From Capitulum mitella (Eukaryota; Arthropoda; Thecostraca; Pollicipedomorpha; Pollicipedidae), in assembly GCA_030062745.1 (NCBI GenBank), contig CP099845.1:20668556-20732555 (forward strand): 64,000 nucleotides of DNA, in the 5' to 3' direction. Numbering within the stretch: position 1 is the stretch's first letter; each line of letters begins with the position of its first letter. The notes below the pieces were generated by a model that did no database searches, was not told where the DNA came from, and saw only the letters and a program-made list of their open reading frames with translations. This document shows positions 40,801 through 55,200 of this stretch, piece by piece. The position numbers and the translations under genes are program-made.

Positions 40801-41810
40801 TGACTGTGTAAGTGATGATCACTTATCCGCCTTTGAAACGAGAGAGAACTTGCCGTCTGGGGCACTGGACGCCAACGAATTCTGGTTGTTTTCGTTGCGT
40901 GGGTTTAAGTGGCTGCTCAGTTTGCTCTAGCTTTCTTTGCGGATAACAGAGAGAACACCGAAAATGCTGCGTATTGTAACATTTTGTTCCTTTCATATGT
41001 ACGTCGATTTTAAAGGGGCTGGGTATCATTTACGGCTCAATAGTTAGACAACGTATATAAGAGAGACTGCCGTATTTAAGACAATTTGGTGCTACACTTG
41101 CGCTGTGCCTCAGGTGTTTGTGAGAACACGAGCCGTCACTGCTGCAAAACCACGTATAATCAAAGAATCTCTTTGAAGCGAAGTACGTAATAAGTTTGTG
41201 CCTCTTGACTAGATTGGTTAAGAGGGATTTGATTTACCTTTCGATAAAGGCGGATAACTAGAATAAGTTTAAAGATGTATTCGTGATTAGAAATATCGTT
41301 TTATACTTTACTGCAGATGGTACATTTCCTTCCAAATAAGTTGAGCCCGGTCCTATGGCATGTTGTATTAATTGCATGCCTACTGAAAATCTAAAAACGT
41401 TTACGAGGCGAATGCAAACATATGGATTAACTGAAACCAGCAAGTCGTTGGGAGTCAGCTTTATAGTATTCCATGTCCGTCCGAATGACTGGGTTAGGTT
41501 TAATGTGGCCATCAATTGGTTCATACGTGTATTTTGGGCAGTTAGGACGGCAAGCATGAGATAAAATATATTTGGATGTCACACTAGAGCTTGAAAGTTT
41601 CCCCGTGACTTGTTGAACAGAGTCCTTGTTAGTTATGCTAGTGTCAGGGTGTGCTAACAACAGAAATATGAGACCCAAAACTAAATGCTACGAAGCTTTC
41701 AATGGAATGTTCGTGATCGGCATTTTTTGTTTAATATTTTGTTATGAAATTCATCCGAATAGTTGCCGGGATGATTCTTGGCATCGGAGACCGTGCCAGG
41801 CATGGCCTGC
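37836..41810. other. Upstream flank of the Sidestep-like gene, no supported gene
   Basis: Mostly AT-rich DNA. A 174-codon minus-strand frame (37832-38356) resembles no known family. The segment 39080-39740 is AT-rich with repeated TGACCTCA words. A GC-rich patch at 40480-40680 contains, on the minus strand, a possible 63-base intron (40582-40644, GTAAGT to CTTACAG) whose flanks are not recognisable; it might be a noncoding upstream exon pair. Confidence 0.45.
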
Positions 41811-42046
41811 ACGCGTTAGATTGCTTGCACCTACACCCGACAGAGCAATGCCATGTAACGGTTGATGTGCCGAAAGTCTGACGTGCCGCCAAGGGTGCCA
41901 CACGACCACGTGACAGTCAGTTTGACCCTATTCTAGCCAGTTGCCAGCTGACGGAGGGCCAAATATCGAGCGGCGATGTGACTCGAAACTGCCTCGCCAG
42001 GGCAGGGAGACCAGTGCTCTAACCAGCTGAGCCGCCGATCACGGTA
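41811..42046 (-). mobile_element. tRNA-derived SINE, copy 2
   Basis: Reading from 42046 leftward: CCGTGATCGGCGGCTCAGCT, GGTTAGAGCACTGGTCTCCC, TTTCGAGTC (degenerate B box), CGCTCGATATTTG, GTCAGCTGGCAAC, ATAGGGTCAAA, then ACTTTCGGCACA and GGGTGTAGG near the end. The order and most bases match copy 1 at 30582-30826, which defines a family of about 240 bases. Confidence 0.75.
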
Positions 42047-45000
42047 GACTTAACCCGAGCACTCACAGATGTCCAAATCGCCCCCCGCTTACCCGGGGGG
42101 GCTCGGAAACTCCCACATGGTCTCAGTAACTCTGGGAGCTATGGAGATGAAAGTGGCACCAGTCGAAGGATCGTCAAAGTTTATGAAGAATGAACGGATA
42201 GTCATTTATTCTGAACTCCAAGTCAGCAGGTCAAACAAGGTCTTGCTATGACGTTCAAAGTCTGCGGGTAATAAAAGGGAGTAGAACGGTCCTATAAACT
42301 GATTTCGAATAATGAACAGTTCAAAAAGGGGCAGAAACGTGTTTGCATTGCCAAAAATAGTGTGCGCCCCTTACGTCATGTCAAGTCACTAGCCTTTGAA
42401 ATACCATAAAGATTTATGTCGAAACTGGCTCTCAAGCCAAGTTGCTTCAGGCATGTGTTTTGGAATCTCCATTGCGAAGGTCAGATTTGGCAACGTCTAT
42501 CAGAAGACTGCTATAGGTCATCTAGAGACACATAACATCGATTCAGATCAGATATTACAACATTCGTAATTCGTGAATGGGTAGAAGTATGAACTTCAAA
42601 CAAAAGCAGTTTAGTTGCTATGATCATGCAAATGTGTTTTTGAATGGCATGAAAACAAAAGAAAGGTCAGGTTAGGCAAAGTCAGGGACGACATCAGGCA
42701 AAATGCATCTCCCTCGTTCGAAAAATCACGGCGCCACGGAACTGAACAATGTGCTGAAGCACGTCCGAAATCATAAAAAATGACCTGAAGCCACTAAAAC
42801 AAGAGCTTTTACGGCCATTGCAATCATGCAAGGTCATTCTAGATCAAATGAATAATCGTTTGCACTTCAGAAACGACTAAAAATAAACACGTTACGCCGA
42901 CTTTATAAGCTGTATTAAAACATTCTATGAATTTCTACAGCGTCCCAAGTGACAAATAACCTTTTAAATGACATCAGATCATGTTAGGTCACATAACGTC
43001 ATGTCATTTCAAGCCCTTCACGACAATGAACTGAAATATTCACCTATCATGTCTCACCACAAGTGAATGTCAAATGTGTGTCATACACATGTTGTCGCAA
43101 ATCTGATTTTTTACCATTTGGCTTAATCTCAGGTCACTGACCCCACACAGGGCATGTTGCATCATTCAAGAAACGTATCAGACGATTTGTACCCCTTTTA
43201 TTACTCAAAATGGTCTCCTGTAGAGGACAATTCTCGGTAGAAGGACCAAAAATAGCATCTCAGTTGCCTGACCTCATTGACCTGAGGTCAGGGCAAACAG
43301 TTGACCAAAAACCTGGGGATGTAAGCTTTTAGAAAATTAGTTGGGTTGAGTACAGCATTTTCTGTCTCTCACTGTCGTTTTCTGACAACCACTGGCACAC
43401 ACTTAAACGCTTTTTGACATGCCTTGCGTGAAGTTCTATTAAATCAGTGACTTGATTTGGCATGGTTTCGAAATTCTGTCACAAGAAGTAACATGTTGCA
43501 GTAAAAGCTACTGGCAATTTCACGTTTCTAGCTCCCTTCGTTCTGACGCTGTGTTTGGAAAGCGTGAGAAGGGTTCTCGAACCCTCTCCCCAGCGAAGAT
43601 TAGAGGAAGCACAACTTTCATCATTCGAACTTAAAATTCAGCCATAGTTCACGCAGACAGGTTGCTCACCTTTCATCCCTATCGTAAAGACGATATAATG
43701 CCTTAATTGCATTGTTTATGATTGGTGATTGATTTCGCCGAGCTTGGGAATACTGTATCTCAGTATTTTTGTAGTACCATTATAGAATTTTCTTTTCGAC
43801 ACAACGGTGCAAGTTAAACGGAGCGAAAATGGTCGAAAGAAACTATTTGTTTCTGGACAATACTCAGGCCGCTGCCCGAGCTGAGGGTTACGTACAACAC
43901 GCAGCTCCCGGCTATGACAGCTCGAGCCTGTGTGAGTTAGCTGTGAACTCTGTCACCCTCCCCGTCCAGCGCTGTTCGCCTGCTCGGCTCCGGCCGGTCG
44001 TCATGACGACTGGCGATCGTCGATTACTGCTCGTGGTCATAACTGTATTAAGTTATTTTCAGAATCTACACAAAACGGCCAATGCACGAGGCAACAGAAG
44101 TATCCCATACTAATTTACTTGAACCCTGACTTACGTTAATACTTGTGCTTACGTTATGCTGTTTGTCAAATAGAAATCGGAAATTTCACACAGCAGTAAC
44201 GCAACAACAGTGCCTAAGCTACTACGAAAAATTCTCTGACAGATTAAGTGTGCACAAGCATGGGATGTAAGTACGAAATAATGACATCGAGTTTGCAGCC
44301 TTGGTGTTCGTACTGTATTAATCAAAACCTTATACCAACAAACAAGACTCAAACTGCGCAAAACAAGCCGTGCAGTTTTTGGGCCGCCGAAGACATATTA
44401 AATCCGCGACTTGCTCGCCCGGAGCTCTTCAGAAAGTCAGAGAATGGCCTCATCTTTGTCCCGTGCGGCTCACACAGTCAGTGATCGCACGGCCTTTAAT
44501 GCATTTAAACCGGTTTTAATTCGAGATTAAAGTTGAGCCATTTGCACTTCGTTTAGCCCTTTGGGTCATGTCAAGTCGGCTTGGTGCCATGTGCCCATGG
44601 AAACAGGCCTCAGTTTCTGGCTTAGCTAAATGACTTAATGCTAAGCCAGTGAAGTGGTTCAGCGAGACTGCCCGTGGATGCTGGGGAATTATGTAAGTTT
44701 GGTGCAATAAGCTAGATTTGAACTCCCAAGGGCCCTGAACGTAATGCTACAAAAATCGGAGGTTTTCGAACTATTTTTTCTGATAATTGCGAGAACAACA
44801 AACATGGTCCGCCGACCAACCCACTTCATAACATTTCATGCTCGAATTTTGGCCCTTCTTTTAATATGTGGCCTGAAAAGATGTAGACGCGACGTAAATC
44901 ACCGCCAAAATTGCAGTGTAGCAGCCAGTACTAGATGTGCGAGTGAAAATAAAACCAGCACTAAGCATTTTTGTCCCTGCAGATCAGATGATTTTATTAG

Positions 45001-48000
45001 CAGATGCCGCCATATTCCTGCAATTGGAGATCCCTGTTAGTTCCGCTAACTAATCTGGGATGTTTCCTCTGAACGCAGCAAGGATGCTGGTGATTTCGCG
45101 CCAGCAGCAACTAATTGGACCACGGAAACACTGCAGACACTTGTTTTTGTCAAGACATATAAATTAGAACCGCCCGGAAAACCATCCCTGCCGTTGCGAA
45201 ACGCCATTGCTTGACAGCACCTGTGAATCCGGATTGATGCGCTTTGAGCGCGATCACGTTGTGCTTTCCAGATCCACGGGGAGTGAACTTCGGACGACGG
45301 AGAGCACGACCTTTCTAACTTGTGACGAGAAGAGGACTGGACGCCGACAGCGAGCAGGGTTTGAGAGAACTTCCTCAAACGCTCTAATAAGGTAAGGCAG
45401 AATTACCCTTAAGCTCATAACATCCAAGAAGAGAAGACGAGAACAAATTGATCCCATACTTTGCCCATTGTCCTTCCTCAGAGGTGGTTTTTTTTTAAGA
45501 CAAAAGCACAGACATCGACGAATGCGAAAATTAACATGTCCGTGCTGGAAACGCGCATCCATCATAATAATACACTGCCATATAACGAATTCAAGGTAAA
45601 ACAACCGCGACAACCAACGACGCAACCATAACTACGACCACTGGTATCTACTGCTATGGGTACTACATAACTAATGGTATGGGACTGGAAGTAACAGGCG
45701 CCAGGACGAAATACTGATGTTGAGGATAGGCCTTGCGTTACGAATTTCAATCGGTTGCGCGATTTTGGGTTCTGCTACGTCCTTGCAAGTCCGGATAATT
45801 TCAGTGGGTAGAGATTTAAATGAAATGTTCACATGCCGGTGAGATGTTCAAAAATGGTCACACAGGGGCGTGTTCCTGTTTTTGTTGTTGGCTTCCGTCA
45901 AATGTTCATTTTACCCCTCCGTAATTCTACGTTTAGTTTCCACAGTACAGCTAGCCACACGAGGAACGCACAAACCACAGGTAATTTTGTAAACGGCGTT
46001 CTTGACATGGCATTGCCCCCTTCAACCCGCCTTGCACCAGTGACAATGACGCTTTCTCCCTGGACAGGAAGGGGCGTCAAGGGCAGAAGATGTTCATACG
46101 CAAGAGAGAGGCGGCTGATTTCTCCATGCCACCTTATCGTTTATGTTCGATGCTCTGACTATCGCGTCGACCCGTCTGGCTAACATATCGTCAATGAAAG
46201 AAAGGCGAATAAAGGTCGTGTTGGAGAAACGTTCATTGCTTTGAGATTTTGCTGGTGTTCGAATGGTCTGGTGTCTCATACGCTTGATAAGTTTATGTGG
46301 GTAGTCAGTGGGCAAAAATAAAAATTCTAGTTGATTCACTCCCGATTCTGAGCTTGTTTATCAGGACCCAGGCGCTTTGCTCTTAATATCGGTGAAAAGA
46401 GCTTCGGTCTTGTTGTACTACAGTATATCAAACGCTCCAAAATGGGTATTTCCAACAAACATGAAGCGAAGGTATTACTCGTTCCTGCTGCTTCTGTGGA
46501 TAGTGCATATAAATCTCGCTGCGTCAGTGCTGTTTTTTTGTTAGGATGTTTTTCATTTGCCTTCCATTGGTCGCCGCTCTTTCCCGAGTGACGATGTCGA
46601 ACATGAATGCTATGTTTTAACTTGGGTTTTGGGTCCGATTTGACTAGGACCTGTGTCCGGACTCACCTGCATTATCGCCTCAGACGCATTCGAATGGATT
46701 CAGAATTCCCCGGACTGTATTGAGATTCAGGCTCACAAGGCTGCGAACACTGAAATCAAACAAAACTGTAGACGTTAAACTTCGACCGTCCCAAACTAAA
46801 GCAAGTCTCAGACCGAGCCAACTCAGAATCAGATCCGGCTTAGAAGTAAGTTCGTCCTAAATTGCGTTATTATTCAGAGACACCAAATATCAGAAAAAGG
46901 CAGCAAACCAGACACATACTCGTAGCTTTAGCTGTCTGAAAGCATGTCCACCCCGGGTTATCACCACGGACTTTTGTGCATATAAAACTTGGAACAATAG
47001 TCACATTCAAGAAAAATTGAGCTACCCTGTTCAGAAAAGGGGGACGTAGTCGGACAACGTGTTTTGAACCACGTTCATACCTGTGGTCCTGTCATCCCTA
47101 ATAACCACAATGGACGTCTTTTAACTCAGTCCGAATGCATTGCTTTGAGTGGTTTGGAATCAGAGCCTGCGTAAAGCAGTGCTTGTTGCACAGCTCTGAT
47201 TCCCGCACTCGAACTGCTAGCTTCAGGTAAACAGCATAATTTCGAGGGGAATATTACACTTGTTGATACCAGCAACACGGACACGTGGTAACTAGTACCC
47301 ACCATGTAGGTCAGTCGCCAAGTGATTTGAGGGAGAAACAGCGAGCGCTGAGGAGAACTGAACCCACCTTGCCCAGATGGGAAGCGGTCAAATCGCGTTA
47401 TCAAATGGGCCAGCAGCGCGACTTACGGGTACGAGATTTGGAACATTTTCTATACTCTAAGAAAAAATATTACTTACCTTGATTTCTGCTTTTGTTTGCA
47501 TGAGTATAGTACACACATTGTTTAGCATAATGTCGCTAGATGAGGTAAAATTCAAACTGTATCAGCATCCACAAACTTATCTGCTAGCAACTGTTTCTCT
47601 GCTTCCCTGCTAGACAGTAAACTTTGCTTAGTTCGGGAGACCATTGGTTGCAGGCGTTAAACATCACTGGAGTGCTTCCCTTAAGAGTGAGTTCGGGTTT
47701 CCGAATGGTTACCAACATATCATATTGGTTATGGAGTATGGAGTGGAACGTCTTTTGGCCAAGACTACTTTTTATCGACATTTACCTGACTGATGCTCAT
47801 TGACACTGATCACTGTTAGTGGTTAGTCCACCTTAGTCTTTCTTTTTCTTAGCAAGCAGTTCCGCGATTGGCAGTTTTGCTATTTATCATCGGTTGAGGT
47901 TTCAACGTAAGGTTTTGTGTATCGTGGTAGGGAGAGGGCACTCCTGATCACCTGATCCTGGGCAACTGGTGCGTAATTAGAAAAACCTTATAAATGAAGA

Positions 48001-51000
48001 TCGCACCAGCAGACACCTGGTTTATGCGTCAGCGTCCCGGACCTGTGCACTCCTCCCATTTTTCCAGGTCTCTGAACGCAGATCTAGGCCGAAATGCCCG
48101 AATTCCATCGCCTTGGGCAAATCTGGCGCGGCGCTGTTCAGACGCAGGCTGGCAACACAGGCGTCCGCTGCAATTACGTCTAATGGAATGGGATTCGGCC
48201 GCCGAGGAGCGGGCCTTTCTCTCGAGACAGACCAAGTGGTTTGTGTTTATTTTCTTCAGCCTGTAGGTCCACCGGATTTGATCGCATCGATCTGAACAAA
48301 TTTACTGTGACAGGGAGCAGAATAATGCGTCTCCTATTCCCCGCGGAGAATCTTAAAACGTAATTCGAAATCGAAGGAGCTGAAAGCGTACTTTGCACAC
48401 TTTTAGCGAGTGAGATTTCATACATGGCGGTCGCTCGAAAAAAAGTCGAGGAGACTGTGTGTCCGTGTGTCCAAACTTCGCAGCCAAAAGCGTTCGAACG
48501 AGCCAGACGATCGCGACACAATTGGTACCATCGGGTGCGCCGACTCGGCAGACGGATTGTAATATCGGTTTTTAAACAGCTCGTGACGTGAGGCACGTGC
48601 CACGAGGCGCGAGCTGGACCTCTGCGGACTTAACTAATGGCATGTACAGGTCAAACAGCGGGTGCTGTTGACTCAAGACTTGACGACGATATGGGCGCTA
48701 TTCGCTGGTGTGTGTTTTGATGGTCGGCACCCACGTGCGATCGACGTGGCGATCCTCAGGCACGTGTTTCGTCTTGGACTCGGGGACCTTCAAATGCCGT
48801 TAGCAGCGACCTAGGCGGCTCAAATTTGGTGGGTAGGTATACCAGCACTAGATCTATCCAAAGATACCCCATATGATGGACAGAGCGCAAGGGGTCCCGC
48901 GTATCGCACGTGCGCCTCTTTTGTACCCCTCTGTTTCTGGTGGGCTAATGTCCAGGACGCAAACGGCGCAGCTTGGTGCGATGATGACTTGGAAAGGCGG
49001 ATGGGCAGCTGGACGGTCAGTTCTGATAGATTCTGCAGGCCGAAACGGGAATGCAGCTTGCACTTAAATCGCGAGATGCCTAAGCGATAGCACCCCTCCT
49101 TCACTGCCGGAAAACTACCAACGCTGTGATGCTGAAAACTGGCGGTCAAGAGCACGTGATGCGTGGAAGTCAATACACGTGGCGGGACGCACGTGCTGAG
49201 ATGTTCCCGTGTGTCATTCAGGCCTTTGATTAGGGAACCGCTGATGCTACAGGCGCCGAATTTTGTGGTGGGCTGCAAAGTCAGAAACGCCATCCAAACT
49301 AGCAAGGTTTAGGGTATCAGTGGCAAGACGTCACCCATGTGAGCTTGCAATTTGCTTGGCTATGTGTCCTTCGTTTGCGGGAAGGTGCATGATTTATTTC
49401 TACCTGAATGACGAGGACGGCAGATGTCGTTTCATAGGGGTAATGCTGTTACTAAGCGAGTGCATAGGTCTGCGTGCGATACAGAGCTCCGATTTTGACC
49501 CAAAATCAATCGCGTAACGTGTTAGTTTGCCACTAGTTATCCTCCACCGCCATTAATGCCATGAAATCGTTTGAGTTCTGCACTTGAAGCACCACTTTGA
49601 ATTAAATCATATGCCTTCTAACAACATCAGAATGGACTGCAAAATCAGAACCACTATTGTAGCTGGAATACCTTTCATACTTTTCCTCAAGGATATAGTT
49701 CCTATGGGCCTGAACGAAGAGGTCCAAATGATTTAGTATGTTAGATAGATAGTGATAGATATGAATGATAGATAGGCAAATGATGAATACAGCCTTCACT
49801 GCTGTAGATCCATGTTTAACCCTCGCTCGACGGGGAGGGGTCGTTTTAGGACTCTTTTGCCGATTTCCTCGAATTACTTTTTATCTGACGAGAGAGAGAG
49901 CGTTGATTTGCTTCATAACAGAGTTTCAGTTATTTATACGCCTTGAATAAAATGCTCATAATTTTGCATGTGGCAGGTCGTGGCCTGTGACCTTTTTGTC
50001 AAGATCGTGTTAGTAGTGTTTTAACAAAATCGGACAATGCATTTCATTTGCTGGGAATCGAACATTGCAATGCTGCGTTACATGATTCTTTCATAGACGT
50101 ATTCGATTCAGGTGTCAGTGGCCTGACTTTAGTATATCGGAAGGGTCAGGTCATCGGAAGTCAAGCTAGGTCAAACGTGCATACAAACATTGACGTCAAA
50201 CGCCGTTGTAAGTTCAGAACACGAGATAAGTAAAGCCTACACTTGCAAGAATACTTTATTACGATCCACCACGTCAACATTAGTTTGACGATCACCTCTT
50301 GGTCTAATGTAAAGCCAGTTCGCACTGTTCTCAACTCAAGCAATTTCCCGTACAAATACTGAATAAATGTGCACCCCTAGCGGTGACCTTAACAAACTGT
50401 CGCGGACGCCGCAATGATATGCTAAAAAAGAACTTGTGCCCACCTACTTCTATTCTAGTTGAATAGAATTCAAATTCTAGGTGAATTTGCTCAAGTTGCA
50501 AGCTGCATAAGGCTCTAATTCAAATGGTTTTCGACAAGGGGCGGTTTCCCTAAAACGACATAAGCGCCCCTGGCGGTGACCTTGGGAACTTGGCGGCCGA
50601 GACCCCAAATAGGCGACCCCTCCTATCCCGAGGAGAACCGATGTACCAAGTTTGGCATGCGTGTCGTCGCTCGTTTGACCTGGTGCCCGGCAAAAGTGTG
50701 ATAGGACGATCATGATTCCCATTGCAAATTTCAGCTATGCAAAACACAGCAAATTTCAGCTATGATGTTTTCGTGATCTGCGAGATCACCCAGTGGCCTA
50801 GACCCCAAAAATATGCATTTTTCCAATCGTTAAGACGTCGGTCAATACACTGGTGCTTACGGTATTCATTTATTTTAGTAAGTTTGGAAATAATACCGTC
50901 AAGAAAACTTTGATATATTTTGACATGACCACTTTGAGGTTATTACCGTCACGTGGGAGGTCATCTGTTGACCTAAAATCAAAAACTGGAAATCGTTCAA

Positions 51001-51370
51001 TGGCTTACATGACGTACCATACATTGTTTTTTGCCGCGTTGTTTTATTTTCCTTTTTTTAAAGTTAGCAGGAAGATCGTTTTAGGACCCCCCCGCCGGGT
51101 GAGAGTTACATTGTCAGAATTGAAGCATATTCTGATGTCGCTTCATTGGTCCAGGCTGCTGTAACTGTTCTCGTTTCGCTATCGGGGTTCGCCATTTGCA
51201 TTCAGCATGCAAATCATTCCTTTAGATAAGCGGAACAAGCAACCTTTGGTTGAGGACCGTTTCGTATTTTCTGTTGTGCGGGTGCAGCCATACTCTGCCG
51301 CCCACCCTTTTTCGTGCTTGATGACTTACTGTCTGGCATGACCCCTGCTTCATAACCAACGATACTGCAG
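42047..51370. other. Upstream intergenic stretch, no supported gene
   Basis: AT-rich DNA with AGGTCA-type words at 42660-43310 and 49980-50960, a GATA microsatellite (49742-49776), a 20-base direct repeat (50371-50390 and 50564-50583, GCRCCCCTRGCGGTGACCTT) and a 16-base direct repeat (GCAAATTTCAGCTATG at 50724 and 50749). A 98-codon plus frame (44744-45037) is discussed as a finding. No recognisable protein domain. Confidence 0.45.
43131..43143. promoter_or_regulatory. Ecdysone-receptor-type inverted half-sites (AGGTCACTGACCC)
   Basis: The 13-mer fits the arthropod EcR/USP consensus RGKTCANTGAMCY at every position (inverted repeat, one-base spacer). A second perfect match, AGGTCAATGACCC, is at 28115-28127 inside the TTAA element and a near match, AGGTCAGTGACCA, is at 27029-27041. 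Occupancy is not shown by sequence. Confidence 0.35.
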
Positions 51371-52205
51371 CGTTGTGCTGCGACTGTACCTGGACAATGT
51401 TTGCCTCACATGGCCCCGGCCTCCTGTTTGGAAGTGACTGGACGGTGGTTTCGGTGCCCAGGTCTGGCTTGTGGCCCCGGTCTGGGGGAATCCAGACGGA
51501 GTGCTCCCCGGGCCTGACCACGCCCTCCTGTCTGAGGGCGCCCGGACTCTGTGCTCCCCGGCCCGGTCTCTGGCCCTGTCCGAGAGTGCCGGCAGATGAC
51601 GGCCGTGACCGGCGCTCGGAAGGGAGCCCGCGTCCTGCCGGTCCCCAGCTATCTGCGCCGGATAAGCCAGCTCATCTGGCTATTCATCACTCGTCCGTCT
51701 GAAGGATCTTCCGCGAGGAGCCTCCCGCCGTCGCGGCGCTCCGTGCCGGGAGGCCTGTCCAACGAGAGACCTGGCTCGCGTTACGGTGGTTTCCGGAAGG
51801 CCCAGGCACGGAATAACATTTTAAACGTTTATTAACGGGGACTTCGGAGATTTTCCGCCGACCTGATCCGTTCAGAAACCGAAGCACGGCCACTACTTTT
51901 ATCTCAAGTCTAAGACGCTACGGAAAAGTTCCGCTCTCGGTGAAGGCTCTTGGCCCTGGACTCCCTCAGGTGCGAGATTTCCCGCTTACGGTTGGGGATG
52001 TCTCGGTGCTGTGGAGCGGCAGAGGGACTGTGCAGCTCATGCCACGTCATCTCTCCGGTGGGAGGAGCCACTTGAGGGCTCGGGGCGCCGGCGCTGCGGC
52101 TTCAGGGGAGGTGTCGACGACTGATTTCTTTGGTGATGGATGAACGGAGACTGCGTGACCCATCCTGTGGGTGTCATGAGTGCGATGGGTGCGCATCTCG
52201 GTGGG

Positions 52206-52284
52206 TGGGTATCGGTACCACTCTCGAATGGATATCACCGGGTATCACTCCCGAATGGGTATCACTGGGTATCACTCTCGAACG
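52206..52284. repeat. Tandem repeat, GGGTATCACTCTCGAATG unit
   Basis: Three to four imperfect copies of a 17-27-base unit (GGTATCACTC.CGAATGG). Confidence 0.7.
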
Positions 52285-55200
52285 CTGCCCCATATTGATA
52301 AACGAAATTCTAGAAACGAAGATAAATTCTCGCAGCTATCACTGATGGAGGCGTACTTTTATCCAGGCGAATCTACAGCCAAACATATCTTGAGAAACGG
52401 AAAACACCTGACGAGCTATGCCTGAATGATATTGGGTATAATAAACACTTCGGTGCCGAGGAAGTAACTGACTCGAGACCTTAGACCGCTGCGCTCATTG
52501 TCCCCTGGTGGCAATGTGCAAAATGCATCCCAATCTCTATGACGCATACTAATGTATAATGTTGCCTATTCCTGTGGTTCGAGGGCGCTAGTTCAAGCGT
52601 GCGTTAGGGCACCACGCGCATTGCGCGGGTGCAAACTATCGCAACCGAAAGCATGAGCTGCGCCGAGCTACGACTTTCGCCGAAGCGTGACGCCTCTGTG
52701 ACAACGCGCAGGCCAGTGCCATTACTGCACACAGGCTGCAGCCCGCCAGGACGTGCTTAATCTGTTCCGAGCCAGCGAGATTTGATCCTGCTCTGTGACG
52801 CCTGGGCCAGGATCAGCTTGCACCCGAATTTCCTTTTCGGCTCCGGACGACTTCACTTATCTCTTCGGCATGTAAAGTGCATTTCTGCCTAACGTGGTTC
52901 CCAGTTCAAAGGCGTCTTCGCCGTCCCACGTCCCCGTGAGCCGAAGCGAGCCTTCCCGGAGGTCGCAGCGCTCAAAGCCCCCGGAGGCGCCGGTCGTGGG
53001 CCGCTGAGACCCGCCGCGCTCTGAAATGCGTCGTCTCGTTTCCCGGCGGCAGCTCCGACACTCGGGTCCTCCGACCTGACGCGGCTAACCTCTCCGTTTG
53101 ACCCCTGGCCGGGCAGAAATAGCCGCGTCCAGCGCCGTGGCCGGCGGCGCCCGGCCGCGCGGCTATTTTTCAGAGGCGGAGAAATGGCGGCTTTTTACCG
53201 GTGAACGCGAATGGCGAATGTCGCCTGCAGCAGGGGCACGTAGCTGCTTGCCATCAGCGGCTGAGGTTTTGCTCCATCGCCGCGAATGAGGTCCGCGCAG
53301 TTGTTTACGCCGCAAACTCTGACCTATAAAACTAATATGGAAATGCATTGGGTTTCCAGGCCAGCCCATAAGCGTGGGAGCCCATAAAAATGGCGTGCCA
53401 AGTCCAGATTTGGATATGATTCCTCACGCGCAACGCCGTAGAAAGAACGTCAAGACCCCAGAGGTGAGGTCCATGGTCTTGATCCTCCTCCTTTCAACGA
53501 CTACGCCTCGGGCCACCTCACTCTCGGAACATTTGCTGGAAACGCGACGTGCGCCCCAATATCTGCCGCGTCCGCTCGAGAGCGCGCTGATGCCAGCGCG
53601 GTCAACGCCTGCCCAGACGAGTGCAATGCGAGCATTAGCCGGCACGACGACCCGGCCTGAGCGGCGTGTTGCATGCACCGAGGTCGTTTTCGGCGGCATC
53701 GCTGACACCCGGCCGGGCAACGGGGCCGTTCGTTGCGGACGCGTTTCCCGTAACGGGAGTGGCGGTAACGGGACTCTGAGCCCGGTCCGGAGAGCGCCTG
53801 CCGCCTCGCAGGCAGGCGGCGCCTTCTGAAGGCGGCGCGAAACCGGTTCCCGCCTGTCTGGCGTGACCTCGTTTGGGCCGCGTTGATGCATGTTGCCGCT
53901 CGGTCGCAATTGGGGAGCTCTTTGATTGTGATGCTCGGGCTTGTGGAACGACCGTGGATGATGTCATGGCGAGGAGAATGTGCATCCAGCGAATGATTGC
54001 CGATGCGGCCACGGCGACAATGTGGCCGAATGTGGACCGTTTGAACCCTGCACAGTCCTCTGAATGTCCTGAGCTGACACCTGGTGCAATGGCGAATATG
54101 ACAGTTCACTCATGAAATCGGTCAAATCGTCGCCAATAAACAAAGCGTCTCTGGTGGTTTCAAACGATTCAAGAACTATTGAATATTTAACTAATCAGCA
54201 GTTTTGGGCAATGCTAATCCTAGCATCTGAAACAGTCTCTGACTACGCGCAGATCAGAATTATTGCAGTAATGCGCCAATCCATTTAAAATTTCAGATGC
54301 CAAGATTACAACCGATGCACATCGTTTCATAAGCCGTGAGTTTCGTTTCTCTTTGTCTGCCGCCATCATTCACCAAATGTGGCTGTCAGCATGTCTGCAG
54401 CCATGCCAGTGCGAGCGTTTCTGTCACCGTCAGGCACTGTGTCTGGGATAGCACCTGAAAACACTCTTCGTCATGTCTGTGAGGGTGTTTGAGCCGGTGT
54501 CCGAAAGCGTTCCTACAACCGGTGCACCGCTGACTGTCTCTTGCCAAACCTGGCACTTTAAAACTGTTCGTCTCGGCTGATATCAGCCTGCAAGTTTATC
54601 TGCCTTCTGCCAGTCCGTCCCTCTGTCTATCCACTTCATTAACCTATGCAAGCTACAAAATCTGTCTGAGGTTTGGTTTTTTACAGTTTCCGATACTGTT
54701 CTGATGTATTTATGCTCCATTTTCTTCTGCTCCATGTATTTATACTTCGTATTTATACTTCATATATATATCTGCATTTCTTTGTTATTACATGTGCTTG
54801 CGACGTTTCAGACTCGCCTACTGCTGCCGCTTGCAATGCAGTTGATTGCTATGTCCGCTCCCTGCCTACAGTCTCTGCCTTCAGGGCAGGGCGGTGTCAA
54901 CCATCGTGTTTCCCCTCTCTCTCCCCACCTTCCTTCATAACCTTCTCCTCTAGCCGCCGTTTTTTGCGGCCGTGGGTCAACGGTTATGGCAGCCGACCCT
55001 GATCAGATTTCTGCCGTGATGACACATGGCAGCCGGCGCTGGCACACCTCGCGTCGGCGTCATGCATATGCAGTCGCCGAGCTCCAGATACGAGGGCGGG
55101 GATGCAAATGTGGGCGACGAGGAGGCGTCGGCAAGCCGGACCAGAGGGAAGCGCACGTGGAGATTGTGGGCGGCCTGGAAAAGTGGTGGGCGGCCATGGC

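Noticed and set aside
52470-52520. tRNA-like words on the minus strand (GCAGCGGTCTAAGG, CTCGAGTC)
   Set aside because: A and B boxes are too close together and no cloverleaf can be drawn.
53424-54109. 161- and 202-codon minus-strand frames
   Set aside because: They arise in a GC-rich patch full of small hairpins (for example GGCGCCTTCTGAAGGCGGCG); no recognisable domain.
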